From the NCBI GenBank assembly GCA_017590115.1, contig JAGGNK010003113.1, positions 298,209 through 362,208 on the forward strand: a stretch of DNA of 64,000 bases, written 5' to 3'. Shown here piece after piece: positions 26,281 through 37,734 of the stretch. A program made the position numbers and the translations under genes. A model generated the notes under the pieces. The model was not told the DNA's origin. It saw nothing but the letters and a program-made list of their open reading frames with translations, and made no database searches. The DNA is from Montifringilla adamsi. Taxonomy: Eukaryota; Chordata; Aves; Passeriformes; Passeridae. Each line of letters begins with the position of its first letter. Within the stretch, counting starts at the first letter, position 1.

Positions 26281-27166
26281 GACAGCCCCTTCCCTTCCCT
26301 TCCCTTCCCTTCCCTTCCCTTCCCTTCCCTTCCCTCCCAGAGAAAGCCATGGTCTGCTTCGGGGGCATGTTCATCGAGCTGCCCAAGTTGAAGACCCGGG
26401 AGATGCTGCGGCAGGGTGAGGACACCCGAGGGCTCCGTGTAGCTATAAGTGTTTTAATAAGCACCATAATTAACAAGATGTTGGCTCAATTAACGGGCTT
26501 CTGTCTAGGGATGGGCTTTGAGGTGGCCAGCCTCAGAGAGGCTGATTCTGGCCCCTGCTGTGCCCTGGGAAGCACACGTGGAAGCTGCTCAGCCCCAGGG
26601 GTGGGGGAGGCAGGATGGGGTGGGAAAATGATGGGGAATAGAGCCTTCATCCCAGAGCCCACCGCAGTCCTCCTCACTCGTGCCTCTTATCCCAGACCAG
26701 GAGGAGCTGGACGAGGAGATAAACAAGCTCCGGAAAGAGCTGCGGGTGAAGGTCAACCGGCTCTATGAGGCTCAGGGTAAACTCTCCCACTGGAACCTGC
26801 TCAGTGCCTGGCAGCAGACTCGTATATCAGGAGATTCCTCAGTTCCATGTGTTCCTGCAGCCTGTTTTCCACTGGTTTTGCAGTTCCCTCCCTGCCCCAG
26901 CAGCCTCGTCTGTCTCTGTATGGAGCCCCCAGCACCCTAAACCCCTGTGACCCTGTGCTGGGGTGACCCCACTTCAGCTTCCAGGGCTGCCCCTGCCCTC
27001 CCCACAGCCCCTCTCGAGTTTACCATGAGCTGCTTTACTTCTTTGGTGACAAAATCCTGACGTTTTCCATGTGTTTTTCTCAGGTAAACCTGAGCTGAAG
27101 GGGTTTAACCTGAATCCCATGTCTGCTGAGGAAATGAAGCTCATCAACCGCATCCTGGAGGGCTGA
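25960..27166 (+). CDS. PDRG1: p53 and DNA damage-regulated protein 1 (prefoldin-like subunit)
   Basis: Small prefoldin-beta-like protein, a subunit of the cytosolic R2TP/URI prefoldin-like chaperone complex. Five exons: 25960-26043, 26142-26217, 26341-26415, 26696-26776, 27084-27166, giving 132 residues, about the usual family length (133 in human), with all phases closing. The N-terminal helix reads VLRYLAEVEELAEDVLAARQ. IVDLDVKRNRNREALRALQK follows, then the central beta-hairpin MVCFGGMFIELP. The second coiled-coil helix is EELDEEINKLRKELRVKVN, and the tail KPELKGFNLNP is conserved. Intron 2 is only 123 nt, and its polypyrimidine tract is a (TTCCC)n microsatellite. Confidence 0.95.
26287..26334 (+). 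repeat. (TTCCC)n microsatellite forming the PDRG1 intron 2 polypyrimidine tract
   Basis: About nine TTCCC units end six bases before the exon 3 start at 26341. The acceptor tccctcccag follows directly, so the repeat itself supplies the pyrimidine tract. Confidence 0.9.
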
Positions 27167-29530
27167 GGTGGCCGTGCCATTGTCACAGTGTGTTTGCTGT
27201 CATTGTGGGCTCATGTTTCATCCCACAGTCCTTGGGATTTGCAGGACGTTGGTATGTCCAGAGCCCACCCAGGTGAGGTGGGAATTGTTTGGCTCCTCAG
27301 CTGCAACTCTGCAGTTTCTTTGGACCACAAACCCTTTCCTGCTCTGCGCTGGACCTCGGGTGGCAGAGCTGTGCTGGACACAGCGCTGGGGTGGACGTGG
27401 GATCATTAAAATCAGAGCAGTGGGACATTCCTGGCTCCATGTGTATGTTCCTTGTTGGGGGTTTATGTGAACACTTCTGGGGTTTGGCTTCAGAGCTGCT
27501 CCTTTGTCACGCTGGGAACAGGAGTAGGAGGGATTTGGAATCCTCCACATGCCTGAGGCACAGAAGAGGAGTTGTGCATTCAAACAAAGCAAAGCTGTAC
27601 ATCTGAGGCACGTCAGGAATCTCTGAGGATGTGTAGGGAGGAGCAGGAGGAGGCAGCATCTTTCTGGCTCACTGGGAAAACATGTTCCACTGTTGGAAGG
27701 CAGGAGATGGCAGAAATGAGGCTTTCAGGACTGGATGAAGGGATAAAACTTGGGTATGTTTTAAAAAGCAGCCTGAGGAGGGCTGAGCAGGAACAGTCAC
27801 TGAGTTTGTCTTGTAGTAAAAGGACAATTGATGTAACCAGTAGTAGTTTCTGCAAAGGTTTTAAAATTTGCTGCTTTCTGCACTCCCCCCTCTGAATGTG
27901 CTTCCCCAAGTGCTTAACTTAGCAAGAGCATAAGATCAAAAAAAATAGTGACAATTAGTACGTGACTACAGTGAGTTTGATTTTTTTTTTTTTTTCCTGC
28001 ATACAGGGAAGTTCCTGGGTCCAGCCAAGCCCTTGATTTTTTGACCTTCTGTAGAGATATTTCTGGGCAGAGTTTCAGAACTGTAAATATGGCTGTTGTC
28101 CTTTCTCCAGCCCTGAGGTTGCTCACCTGTTCTGCCAAATCTTGCATGAGCAACAGAGCTGGGCCTGGCTCCTGGACCTGGTCCCTTGCTCTCATTCCTT
28201 TTTCCCAGACATGACAACATCAAACACAGCACCACCATTTCCCTGACCACCTTCCAACTTAGCAAGGCCTTCTCCTGCCCTGGCCAGTTCTAAACACGCT
28301 TCAAATGACACAGAGGTCAAAAAAATATCCTGTATCTGACCCCTTAAAACCAAGGTGTGATTTCTTTAAAACAAAAAAACCCAGCTGCCATTGCTTGGTC
28401 CTACTTTTAAAATTCTCCTGCTGATGCTACATACCCTAAAAGTGTCACTGTCCACTTCAGGCTTATATTTCAGACACACAGACTAAAAATAACAGACTTA
28501 CTACCCGAACTGTCTTGCCTGCAGCTTTTTCAGAAGCCTGCCTGTCTCCTGGGAGCAGGAGGCAGCTCACAGTGCCACATCCCAGTGCTGGAGCTGCTCT
28601 TACATAAGCCATGTGCTGCAGCCAGTCCGTGTCTCCATAATGTGATGGCAGGGTTATTTTTACAGTCTCATGGCAACAGGTTTTCTGCTCTGACATGTTT
28701 CCATAGTAGTAGCAGGAGGAGGATCAGGTGCTTGCCTGCCCTAAAAGCTTTGTTTTTCTGTGCAGAATGTGTTTAGCCCCTTTGTTTTCTTACATGGAAC
28801 AGAACTAAGCTCTGCAGTGCAGAGGGCCAGCTGAGCAGCAAGCATCCCTGTGTCAGCTAAAATATCTCATTCCAGCCCACTGCAGCTTCCAAACTGGGAA
28901 ACTCTCAGAAGCAAAGGAGCCAGTGCCTTGTGCTGGGCCAGTGGTGTCCAGAGAGAAGAGGGAGCTGCTGCTGCCTGACACAAGGGGAGAGTGAACTTCA
29001 TCCATGAGGGTGTCTCCCACCCCAAGCTTGGGATCAGCACCACACTCTGCTGTGCAGCCAGATTCCTGAAAAGATGCTTCATTTCTTTCTTCCTAGGACA
29101 GCAGCCACATTGAAAGCATTAACAGGCAAGTTACACAGCACCTTCCTCTTCCTGCCTGTAGAGGCAAGGTGATCTTTCAGGTGAGGTTCTACTCATGTGC
29201 TGTTAGTTAGACTCCACAGCCAGAGATGATGCTGGACACACTGAGCTGTGCATGGCAAAAGGTACAAAGTGTGTCAGCTTCTCCAAGTGTGGAGAATCCA
29301 AGTACTGCTTCCCATCAGTAAAATACACAACTAGCTTCAGGAAAGTGCCCAATAAACAGTCACCACAGTGACTGCAGAGAGTCATCTTTGGAAAACATTT
29401 GGTCTTTTTGGTCTCCTAATTCCATAAGAGCTCACACACCCATTCTTGTCCCCCAGCGAAGATGTGCATTCCCCTCCTGTGCCAGCAGCTTCAGGACCAG
29501 CAGGACACCTGCCAGCACAGGATGAATTCT
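27167..29530. other. PDRG1 3' UTR and intergenic DNA
   Basis: An ATTAAA at 27405-27410 is the first plausible PDRG1 poly(A) signal. A T-run lies at about 27980-27995. No coding exon, RNA gene or clear transposon was recognised up to the first TTLL9 remnant. Confidence 0.5.
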
Positions 29531-29534
29531 GCAC

Positions 29535-29655
29535 CTAAATGCGTGCTTGCCATGATGTTCTCATTCACAGAACAGCCAGATCTGCCCCTCTGCTGACAGG
29601 CCTGTCATTCCAGACCAGGTCATAGCCTCCACCATGCTGCTCCTTCCCTGTCAGC
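29535..29655 (-). pseudogene. TTLL9: TTLL9 remnant, C-terminal exon
   Basis: After a TAG acceptor the minus strand reads LTGKEQHGGGYDLVWNDRPV, matching the C-terminal LTGRE...GGFDLMWNDGPV segment of TTLL9. It continues to DLAVL and then a stop. Similarity resumes in another frame as STHLG (human NTHLG), so a frameshift lies near 29565. Confidence 0.85.
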
Positions 29656-30138
29656 CTACAGCATCAACCTCATGCACTGAAGTACCTGAGCAATGACAAT
29701 AGCCCAGCTGCATGCAGGAATCAACTCCCAGACAACCAGGGACACAGCTGAACAGCTGAAAGCAGGGGACATCTTTCTGCTATTAATATCTGGGGTTGTG
29801 TAGTCAATGACAAAATGCTGCAAGACCAGCTGCTGGGAACAGAGTGCTCCAGCAGCAGCACGAGTGGGAGGCACAGTGCACAAGGACCTGTGACAGAGAG
29901 CTCTTGTGCAAGTCCTGGCTCCAACACGGGCTCCAGTCCCTTGGCAGCTCCATGCTGCCTTGTTTTCCCACTCTGAAGGGGCAACTTGCTTCCTTACTTT
30001 GCTCTGCTTCTGGATATTTGTCATTTAATCACAATGAAGGTTAGAGGATTATGATCAGTTGCCAAGCAAATCATGAAACCAGACCATCCATCACAAACAG
30101 TGTAATAAAACCCCTCAGAAAGTGATAAACATCTTCAC

Positions 30139-30255
30139 CCCCCTGCTCTCCCTGTTCACAAGGCAAAGTGAGTCTTTCAGAAGATGAACTCGAGTTCAGA
30201 GTCTCGCTGGCAGCTGGCAGTGCAGGAAGGTGAAGTGTTTACCTCCAGAACCCAG
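30139..30255 (-). pseudogene. TTLL9: TTLL9 remnant, exon with the metal-binding LEVN motif
   Basis: Starts after a CTCAG acceptor and ends at a GTGAAG donor. It reads WVLEVNTSPSCTAS, close to TTLL9 WLLEVNASPSLTAS, keeping the Glu and Asn that bind magnesium in this family. One base is missing near 30183, after which similarity continues as LLKDSLCLVNRESR in the next frame (human LLEDTLHVVDMEAR). Confidence 0.9.
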
Positions 30256-31808
30256 CTGAGGAGATATGACAGTAAATTAGGGAGAAACAGGCAGTTTTGC
30301 CAATGGCTCATTAAGAAAAATGCCTGCCCACAAAATCATTACCCTGCTAGCAGGCAGGAGTGAGTGTGAAGCAATAGGAAATCCAACCCTAAATCTCTTT
30401 CCCATGTGCTGAGCCAAAGAACATTCTGAGCTTGTTGCAAAGTTTCTATTCCTGTTCTTGATGATACTAAAGAAAAAAAAAATCCGTCTGGCTTCCAGAA
30501 AGAAAAGTAAAAAAAAAAAAGTCATGTTGAAGCAGTAAGTGCTGAGGAAGATTCACAGAATGAGCATTAACCCTTTTTAATTGCAGATGTGGGTGTCTGC
30601 AGGGAACAGGTTCCCAGCAGAGTGTTCAGATATCTCTCTGAGAGCCCAGCAGCACTGTGATGACATCAAGGACTTTCATTCCAATTAATTTATTTCCTGA
30701 CTAACTGAAGTTACTTGGACCCTTTACCTGCAGGCTGCCTTAGCAGTAATTTTGTTTGAGGCTGTGGACATAGTAGATTGTGCACATTAGAGCTATCCCA
30801 GACAAGAAATGAGCTTAATTTATTTGTTCATTTGAAATAAAACTGTCCCCAGTGGCACCATGTGAAATACGGGGCTGAAGCTGACAGGACACAGTGCTGT
30901 AACAAGTTATAGCAGTGACCACATCTTGTTAGAAGGAAGAGTTAAATTAGAGACATTTCATAGGAGAGCACCATCAACATAAGTCACATCTAAGGGAAAT
31001 TACCTTACCTATGCTTCTGCTTGCTCTTTACATGACTAAGACTGAAAGAACAATAATCGTATTTTTGCTTGTCATCTTTGTAGTGCTATTTGCTGTCTCT
31101 GTTTCTCTCAGCTCTTGTAATGACAAATCAGTTGCATTCTCAGGTTCCTGCTGTTGCAATACTTGGGTTGCGAATGTGGCAGATAAATTTCGGAGAATTT
31201 CAGCTGAATTTCATGATAAATATTTTTCACTTAACTAGGAAGAAAACCTGTGTTAAAAAACAAACAAAACCAACGGAGTAAAATTCTGTTTTAAAGAGAC
31301 TTTTTGTTGTTAAGTACCCTCAGTTCCTGGCCTGCATCTCAGTCACTGCATTGTGGACCTGGTGATCATTTCTGGCAGCCAAACCACTCTGGGGGGCAGT
31401 TTATCAGTGCTGATGGGGCACTGCTGTGGGACACATAAGCAGGAGAGATGATCATAACCCTCCATCTCTGGCAAGTGCTCTGATACTTGTGATTTGCTGG
31501 TACTTGGAGGGGAACATCTTCCAGAAATAGCCAAGTTGGCAGGGTTTCACAACAGGGCTAGAGATCCGACAGTTATATGGTGCTGCAACCAGCTGAAGTC
31601 TGATACTCTGATTGAAAGCAGCTACATCCTTCCAGGTGGCATCTTCCTTCATGTAACCAGTTCACACAGCTGTACATCTCACTTGCTGCACCCCACCAGC
31701 TCACTCAGCCTGCAAACCCCTACCTGCAAGGTGTGAAAGCATCACGAGACACCTCTGTACAGGGGTGACCTGACACTGGAATCCCTTGTCTGCTCAAGAG
31801 CACATGGA

Positions 31809-31981
31809 GGGTTTCAGATCCTGATGGGTTGGGGTGTCACAGCCCAGGAGCTCAAAGTAGCATTTGTCACTGCTAATCCCCTTCTGGACACTGGATGAAA
31901 GTGCTTGTCCATATCCACAACGAGAACCTCCACTGGCCCTGCCCCACACTTGGGAGTGGAGCACCAAGTTTGATCACCCGC
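31809..31981 (-). pseudogene. TTLL9: TTLL9 remnant, exon preceding the LEVN exon
   Basis: Contains GPVEVLVVDMDKHF (human GPEAVETLFRDIDNIF). After a frameshift at about 31872-31885 it reads SDKCYFELLGCDTPTHQDLKP (human [21 protein letters not shown]). Several codons are also deleted, and the sequence after DLKP is CTCC, not a GT donor. Confidence 0.88.
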
Positions 31982-32742
31982 CTGCAGCTCTGAGACGTCC
32001 AAACAACTACACAAAGTCATTCCCAACAGATGAGCACACATTTAGTCCCTGTGATTTGTTTCCAATCATAATCTCCACAGCCCAGCAAGAATTCTGAGTG
32101 AAAGGCCACAGACCAGAAGGTTGGGGCCACCAGCCACACTCAGCAGTTAAATTCTCCAGGGTTAACTGATATGCACCTACAGGAGAAAACAGCCCCCAGG
32201 TCTCCATCAGAAGTTCCCCAGCAGCAGTTAACATCCTCTCTGCTATCAGGGGACTGCAAAAACTCTCCTTTCCCTACTGACAAGAGAGATTTATAGAAGG
32301 GAGCAGCCCATAAAATGGGATGTTCAACACCATCCTCTATTATGCTCAAACACCATTCTCAGATTCATGAGGAATCTAACAACCTATTTTTTTCCTTCCA
32401 TCCATCCTCCCTCTCTCCCTCAGCTGACACCTCTTGAGAGAGGCAGCTTAACAGAGACAGCTGTGTGCAGCAATGCCAGCATTGCTGTCCCTCTGAGGTC
32501 TCAGAAGCCAAGGGCTCAGCTACATCTACCTCTCAGGAGTGCACTAACCAGAACATTACTGAATTTAAAGTAAAAAAGATCCACATTATAGATGCACAAA
32601 GTGACATGAAAGCAGAAGCCTGGCCCAGCCTCATGCCTAAAGCTGCTACCAAGGAAATCACCTGGCTGTGTGTCAGGAGAAGAGGCAGCACAGTGAAGTG
32701 GCTGCAGCACACGTGGCAGCTGCCAGGGTGAGGTCAGCTCAC

Positions 32743-32869
32743 CTGCACCTGCCAGAGATCCCACAGCAAGCAGCAGGGAATAGCCTGCAGGCAGCACATC
32801 CCCCTCCCTGGCCAGGAGCAGTCAGGTGCAGGCTTTTGTGCTGCCACGTTTGTGAGAGGAACATCTGGG
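32743..32869 (-). pseudogene. TTLL9: TTLL9 remnant, HLTNVAVQK exon
   Basis: Between a TTTCAG acceptor and a GTGAGC donor the frame reads VPLTNVAAQKPAPDCSWP, matching VHLTNVAVQKTSPDYHP of TTLL9. It is open throughout but far more diverged than the first segment, and the normally conserved downstream KWTLQRFRQYL is barely recognisable. Confidence 0.8.
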
Positions 32870-33119
32870 CTGAAATAGAGATAAAGATCCAAGACAGACA
32901 CTGAACAAGCAAATATGCAATTCTCACTCTGACAGTCCTCTGTGCCCCAGAGACAATTATTTTCCCTGTCTGTCCCTAACTATTTTTCCAGTTTTCAGCC
33001 ACCTGAGCTGAAATCCAACACTGCATGATGCTATCTGACCAAAAATAGTAAAAATCAGAAGTAATCAACAAAGTAATGGAAAAGGAAAGAACAACTGCCC
33101 TGAGCTAGTGCTGTACTTT

Positions 33120-33172
33120 AAGGTGAGTCACTGGCACAAGTTGCCCAGAGAAGCTGTGAACACCTCCTTGTG
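33120..33172 (+). mobile_element. CR1 LINE fragment
   Basis: Reads ggtgagtcactggcacaagttgcccagagaagctgtgaa, the standard CR1 sequence just before the 3' end. Short and truncated. Confidence 0.75.
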
Positions 33173-33774
33173 AAAAAACAAAGTTTGCTTAGATAAATTG
33201 GTTGTGTCCTGCAGTCTACTGTTTCCCAGATAACACACTTCAACAAAGTGTTATTGCATCAGATAAGGGAAAAGGCAGATAAGAAGCAGATCCTGCAGAG
33301 GTGTGCTAATGTTTTTTGTCATGCCAATTTCCTCCCTCCCTATAAGGCACAGCTTCATGTGACAGTGTAAACTCCCCCCCAAGGGAGGTACCGAGGCCTT
33401 TCCCCTAAAACCGAATGGATATAACCCATGGAAGTCTTTGTTGTGTGGGCTCCTAATGGATGAAGGCTCTGACCATCATGCAGACCACAGACATTGAAAC
33501 TGCAATGATCAAATCTCATCACTGGATACATGGGTGGTGATATTTTTCCTCTCCCCTATCTTGTATTGTTCTTTTTTTTTTTCTTTTTCTTATGTTTTCA
33601 CGTTGTTTTACTTTTATATTTTTATAGAAAATAATCAAAACAGCTGTATGCTTCCTTTTCTTTTAAGTTGTTTTGAAACAAACCTGCCTCATATAAGTAC
33701 ATTGGTCATTCAGTGCTGTTTCACCCTCATTCACCCCAAGGGATCTATTTACAAGAACCTTAGTTACCATTCAA

Positions 33775-33985
33775 AGGTGAGTGGTAACACCAATCCTTGG
33801 AAGTGCTCAGGGCCTGGTTGGATGGGGTTTGGAGCAACCTGCTCTAGTGGAAGATGTCCCTGCCCATGGCAGGAGGCTTGGAACAAGATCTCCATGTCAC
33901 CATGTCTCCAAACCTTGGCACACCCTCCCTCAAGGCTAGGGTTCTCTGCACCCAGTCTGGAAAGGCTTTTGATCATTTAGAGTGA
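33775..33985 (+). mobile_element. CR1 LINE 3'-end fragment
   Basis: Reads gaagtgctcagggcctggttggatgggg, then the tag gtccctgcccatggcaggag and ggaacaagatctc, typical of CR1 3' ends in sense orientation, followed by diverged sequence. Confidence 0.85.
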
Positions 33986-34464
33986 GTGTGAACTCTGTTG
34001 AACTTTCACAGAGAGAACTGATGGATTTTTCTGTCTCCTAAACCATCAAATTGAAGTGGCATAACTTTTGGGAAGATGTGTTAATCAAATGAAAGCTATC
34101 AAACTCAATACAGCAGCAAGTGTGACACGTTGAAAATCAAATAGTTCTCTCCCGTGAATCACCCTGTTCTTGCATTCTGCGAACCCAAGGAAGAAGAAAG
34201 GCTGCCAAAATTCAACCACTAACAGTAAAACCAGGAGTGACATTTCAGCTTTGTTCTGAGCTGATTTGTCAAACTGACATTTCCACTGATCTGATGACAC
34301 CAGTTTTCCAATGAAAAAGGACTGGAGAGAGACAGGGAGACAGCAGCAGTGACGGGGCAGCCGAGTCCTCTAGGTGTTTGCAGGAGCTGGAAGTGACAAG
34401 GTTCATCTGATGCATCTAATACCAAGCAGTAGAACTGCACAGTCCTTTTCTTACCCTGCTGGAA

Positions 34465-34540
34465 TCTTAGAAAATCTTGAGTTGAAAGAGACCTACAGGG
34501 ATCTAAGTCCAGGTCCTGGCCCTGTGCAGGATCACCCAAG
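34465..34540 (-). mobile_element. CR1 LINE 3'-end fragment
   Basis: Reads gagttgaaagagacctacagggatctaagtcc and then cctgtgcaggatcaccc, an antisense CR1 3' end. It lies between TTLL9 remnants. Confidence 0.7.
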
Positions 34541-34881
34541 GAATGTATAGTATAAATACATTATAAATCATGTATATATTTTATATATATATATGATAAT
34601 AAAATCCAGTTGCTGCCTAATGTTAGATGTACCTGAGATTGGAAGTTTATATATAAATATGTACACAAAGTGTAAAAAATCAGATCCCAAAGGAAGTATC
34701 CATCGATTTGGGAAAATCAATTGTAAAAACCTTTATTGTTACCCTGGAGAATAGTGAAGGAATATGGCAGAAGGGCGGCATGGGAGAACAGACCAAGCAC
34801 TGGCAGAAGGAGAGGATGAAAAAAGAGCAAAAGAACAAAATGCCTGTTGGATATTCCCAAAGAAAAGACAGTCAATCTCAC

Positions 34882-34937
34882 CTTCTTCAATAAATTATCG
34901 TTTTCAGGAACATTCCCCCACCTTGTGACTTGCCAAC
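34882..34937 (-). pseudogene. TTLL9: TTLL9 remnant, nucleotide-binding loop exon
   Basis: After a TGTAG acceptor the minus strand reads VGKSQGGGMFL, matching VARSQGKGIFL, which carries an ATP-binding lysine; here it is Gly. A TGA follows five codons later. The exon is 56 nt where the intact one is expected to be about 69. It ends at a good GTGAGA donor. Confidence 0.82.
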
Positions 34938-36177
34938 CTACAGATGGGAGAGCAGACTTAGTGGCTTTAACGTTAGCATTTCCTGCAGTTTTCCAGAACT
35001 TCACTGCAGAAAACCTGCATAACCTGATTCATCAGCTGCTCGTGTGCAAGCATGTTTATTTAAGGTTATGGGGGCAGGGAGATTCAACAAAAACCCCCTC
35101 ATGTTTGTGTTTGGAGGATTTCTGGAGGAAAGGCAGAGCAGGCAGCCTATGGGGAACTCCCACAGCACCAAATAAACAAACTCTGTCACACGCTTCCAGA
35201 AATATACGTAACGCAACATATGTTGTTGGGAATTTTAAGTCCCATTTTAAATTTGTGTATGTTACAGAAGAACTTAATTAAACAGGAAAGACAAAAAAGG
35301 TGGTGGGGAACTATGGCAAATGAGCAGAAAAATCCTGAAGACAGCCTAGGCTGCACATTGCATAGAAGAGGGTGAGGAGTGGCCCAGATAAGGCACCCAA
35401 GGAGCACAGCTCCCACACTGCTGCCCAGCTTCCTCCAGCCCCAGGATGTGGCACTGGACATGACCTACTGCTGCCTCTGGAGTGTGGGAGTGGGCAACCC
35501 AGGACATCACAACACGGGGCTGCTCCAGAACACAGACCAACAGAAGGAGTAACATGGAGTTTATTTTTACTTGCCTGCAAGTTTTGAGGTCGGCCACAAT
35601 CTATTTAAGTTGTTGGTATAATTTTAGTAATCACAGGCTTTTCATATATTCTTATTTACTGTGTTCTGGTTATTTACCGTGTTAATTGAGGTTGTGGGGC
35701 AGAAAATCAGCTTAATAGAAGGGTTTGGTTGCCAATTAGCACTTCCCATTTGTAGAGTTAGATAATCACTAGCTGCTATCCTCCTGGTTGTAATTCACGA
35801 GTTAGTTTGCATAATTACCTCCCAGTCACTTCTCACAAGGGTAAGACAAATCCTCCTGTCCCGGCCTCCTCACCAGACCTGCTGCACAAAACAGAGGGAC
35901 TGCTCACTCGCAGGGGTGTGTTTTTAATTATGCACCACACAACACTTAGGATGTTAAATGGCTTGAATCCTCTGGCACAGGCAAGGCATTTCTCTGTGTC
36001 ACATTATATCGTCAGAATTTCTAAGGGAAACACAATTTTTCCTTAATCCCCAGATCACTGGCTGAAGTGGAAGCTGCAGTGTTCAGCACAGCTCCAGGTT
36101 TGGGGGGACAAACATGACTCAGAGCATAAGGCTGCCTTTCTCTACCTGCAGGGCAGAGCCAACCAAATCCACCCCAG

Positions 36178-36358
36178 CTTGTGCTCCAGACTGGAAATGG
36201 ATATCCCTTCCTGGAAGTGTTCAAGGCCAGACTGAGCTGGACTTTGAGCAACTGGGTCCAGTGGAAGTTCTCTGCCCATGGCAGTGGGAGAGAAGGACAT
36301 GAACTTTAAGATCCCCTCCAATCCAAACCAAATAATTCTGGGCTTCTGTGATAAAGGA
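36178..36358 (+). mobile_element. CR1 LINE 3'-end fragment
   Basis: Sense CR1 end: ctggaagtgttcaaggccagactgagctgg, ttctctgcccatggcag and aagatcccctccaatccaaacc, ending near ctgggcttctgtg. Confidence 0.88.
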
Positions 36359-36913
36359 GCCTCCTGTAATCTCTTCAGTCTCAGGATGGAATTCCATACA
36401 GTAAGTTTACACCAGACTTGACATCTAACACAATGGGATTTCCCTAAATCCAAACAGATATTTTCACTGCTCCATCTTTGGGGGCTGCCATAATGCTCGT
36501 TAACCAGAAGCTCAATTAGCCACCTGTCCTGCACACACCTCCACCTTCTTGCACACCTGCAGCTGAACTGAAAGATTTCAGAGCATGAACTCAGCCAGAA
36601 CCCCACAGTCAGTACCCCTGGGAGCACAGTCTGTTCCTCCACACAGAGCTCTGCACTTTATACCTTCACCACTGAGTTAACTTTGGTTCTACAAATAAAC
36701 TGAGCTGACTTTTGGCTGCTGAAATAAACTCTTACACAAGAAGCAGTGTTTTGGAGCTACATGTTGATCAGAAACCTGGCCAGGAGCACTGCTGCTCCGT
36801 GTTACCTTGCTCTGCCCAATTCTTCCTGCGGGTTTCCTGCATATTTTCCTCTCCCTCTGAAGAACGAAGGCATCCATTCATCTCTCACTTTCTTTGGAAG
36901 AGCACACACTTAC

Positions 36914-37099
36914 TAGTTTCATAACCCAAGTGATGCCAGGGTTCTTGCAAAATTCTTCTACAAACAAATAGTACTCTGAAGGCATTTTGAGGGTCTTCAG
37001 AATAAAGGCACATTTTCTTGCCTCAGGCTTTCCTGCTTCCCTTTCTAACTGTTTCTGAAACCTCTTCAGATCCTTTGCTAAGCAGCTGTTCTGACTCAG
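36914..37099 (-). pseudogene. TTLL9: TTLL9 remnant, well preserved N-terminal exon (62 codons open)
   Basis: A fully open 186-nt segment between a CCCAG acceptor and a GTAAGT donor. It reads [16 protein letters not shown], then [20 protein letters not shown], nearly matching TTLL9. Its preservation contrasts with the damage in later exons, suggesting that loss was fairly recent or was initiated downstream. Confidence 0.92.
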
Positions 37100-37489
37100 C
37101 TGGGTAGAAAGAGAAATACAAGATTCAGCATAACAAATGCTCCCACAATATGACTTGCTTTAGTTGCCCTTGAGAAGCTTCTGGGGATCAACTGCACTAC
37201 ATATTCTGAGAGGAAAAATAAATAAGTATGAATACCACTGAGAACTGCTTTTTCTTTGTGGAGGAAGAGGATAAATTTCAATTTTCTGTCTCTTGGCATG
37301 AACGCTGGGGGCTAGGACAGAACAAGCCTTACAGTGCATGCTCCACCATTCCTGCTGTATCTCTCCTGTGCAGCCAGCATCCCCCTCTCCAGGGCAGGCA
37401 GCTGCCCACAGTGACCCTGCAGCAGCTCAGCCACAGCCCTCCTGAACCACTGCTGGCCAACCCAGTGCTACAAACCACCCTCAACCTCC

Positions 37490-37612
37490 CTCCAGATAGT
37501 CACAGACTGGTTTGGGTTGGGAGGGACCTTAAAAGCTCATCCCATTCCACCCCATTTCCACGGGCAGGTGCACCTTCCACTAGAGCAGGCTGTCAAATGC
37601 CACCCCTGGTGA
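37490..37612 (-). mobile_element. CR1 LINE 3'-end fragment
   Basis: Antisense CR1 end: cacagactggtttgggttgggagggacct and ttccactagagcaggctg. Confidence 0.9.
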
Positions 37613-37687
37613 GGGCTAAGGCTCCTTGGCGGGATCACATCCTGCTCAGCCACTGTGCTGCAGGGGACAGTGCCTGGGAGAGGACAG

Positions 37688-37734
37688 GGCTGTGGTGTTT
37701 ATACATTGGGATGGCTGTGGTGTTTATACATTGG
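37688..37734. repeat. Tandem duplication of about 25 bp
   Basis: ggctgtggtgtttatacattgg occurs twice, separated by a few bases, between two CR1 fragments of opposite orientation. Confidence 0.85.

Larger units (their letters stand above)
29535..37099 (-). pseudogene. TTLL9: TTLL9 (tubulin tyrosine ligase-like 9) remnant, disabled
   Basis: TTLL9 is a tubulin polyglutamylase of motile cilia and sperm flagella. In human it lies between PDRG1 and DUSP15, facing away from DUSP15. At that place and orientation I find six collinear minus-strand segments matching successive parts of the protein: 36914-37099, 34882-34937, 32743-32869, 31809-31981, 30139-30255, 29535-29655. Most keep AG acceptors and several keep GT donors. 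The second segment is about 13 nt short, has an in-frame TGA and has lost the nucleotide-binding lysine of the GKG loop. The fourth, fifth and sixth each have a frameshift, and the fourth lacks a consensus donor. A further possible scrap (GGRK followed by a stop) lies at about 33300-33360 but is not convincing. The N-terminal exons were not found. CR1 fragments interrupt the region. The lesions argue for a unitary pseudogene; a functional copy elsewhere cannot be excluded. Confidence 0.85.

Noticed and set aside
27167..29530. Minus-strand open frames of 60-100 codons downstream of PDRG1
   Set aside because: None matches TTLL9 or any known family, and none has splice-site or conservation support.
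33300..33360. Possible further TTLL9 exon scrap (GGRK motif)
   Set aside because: Only about five residues match, with stops on either side; too short to call although it lies in the expected order.
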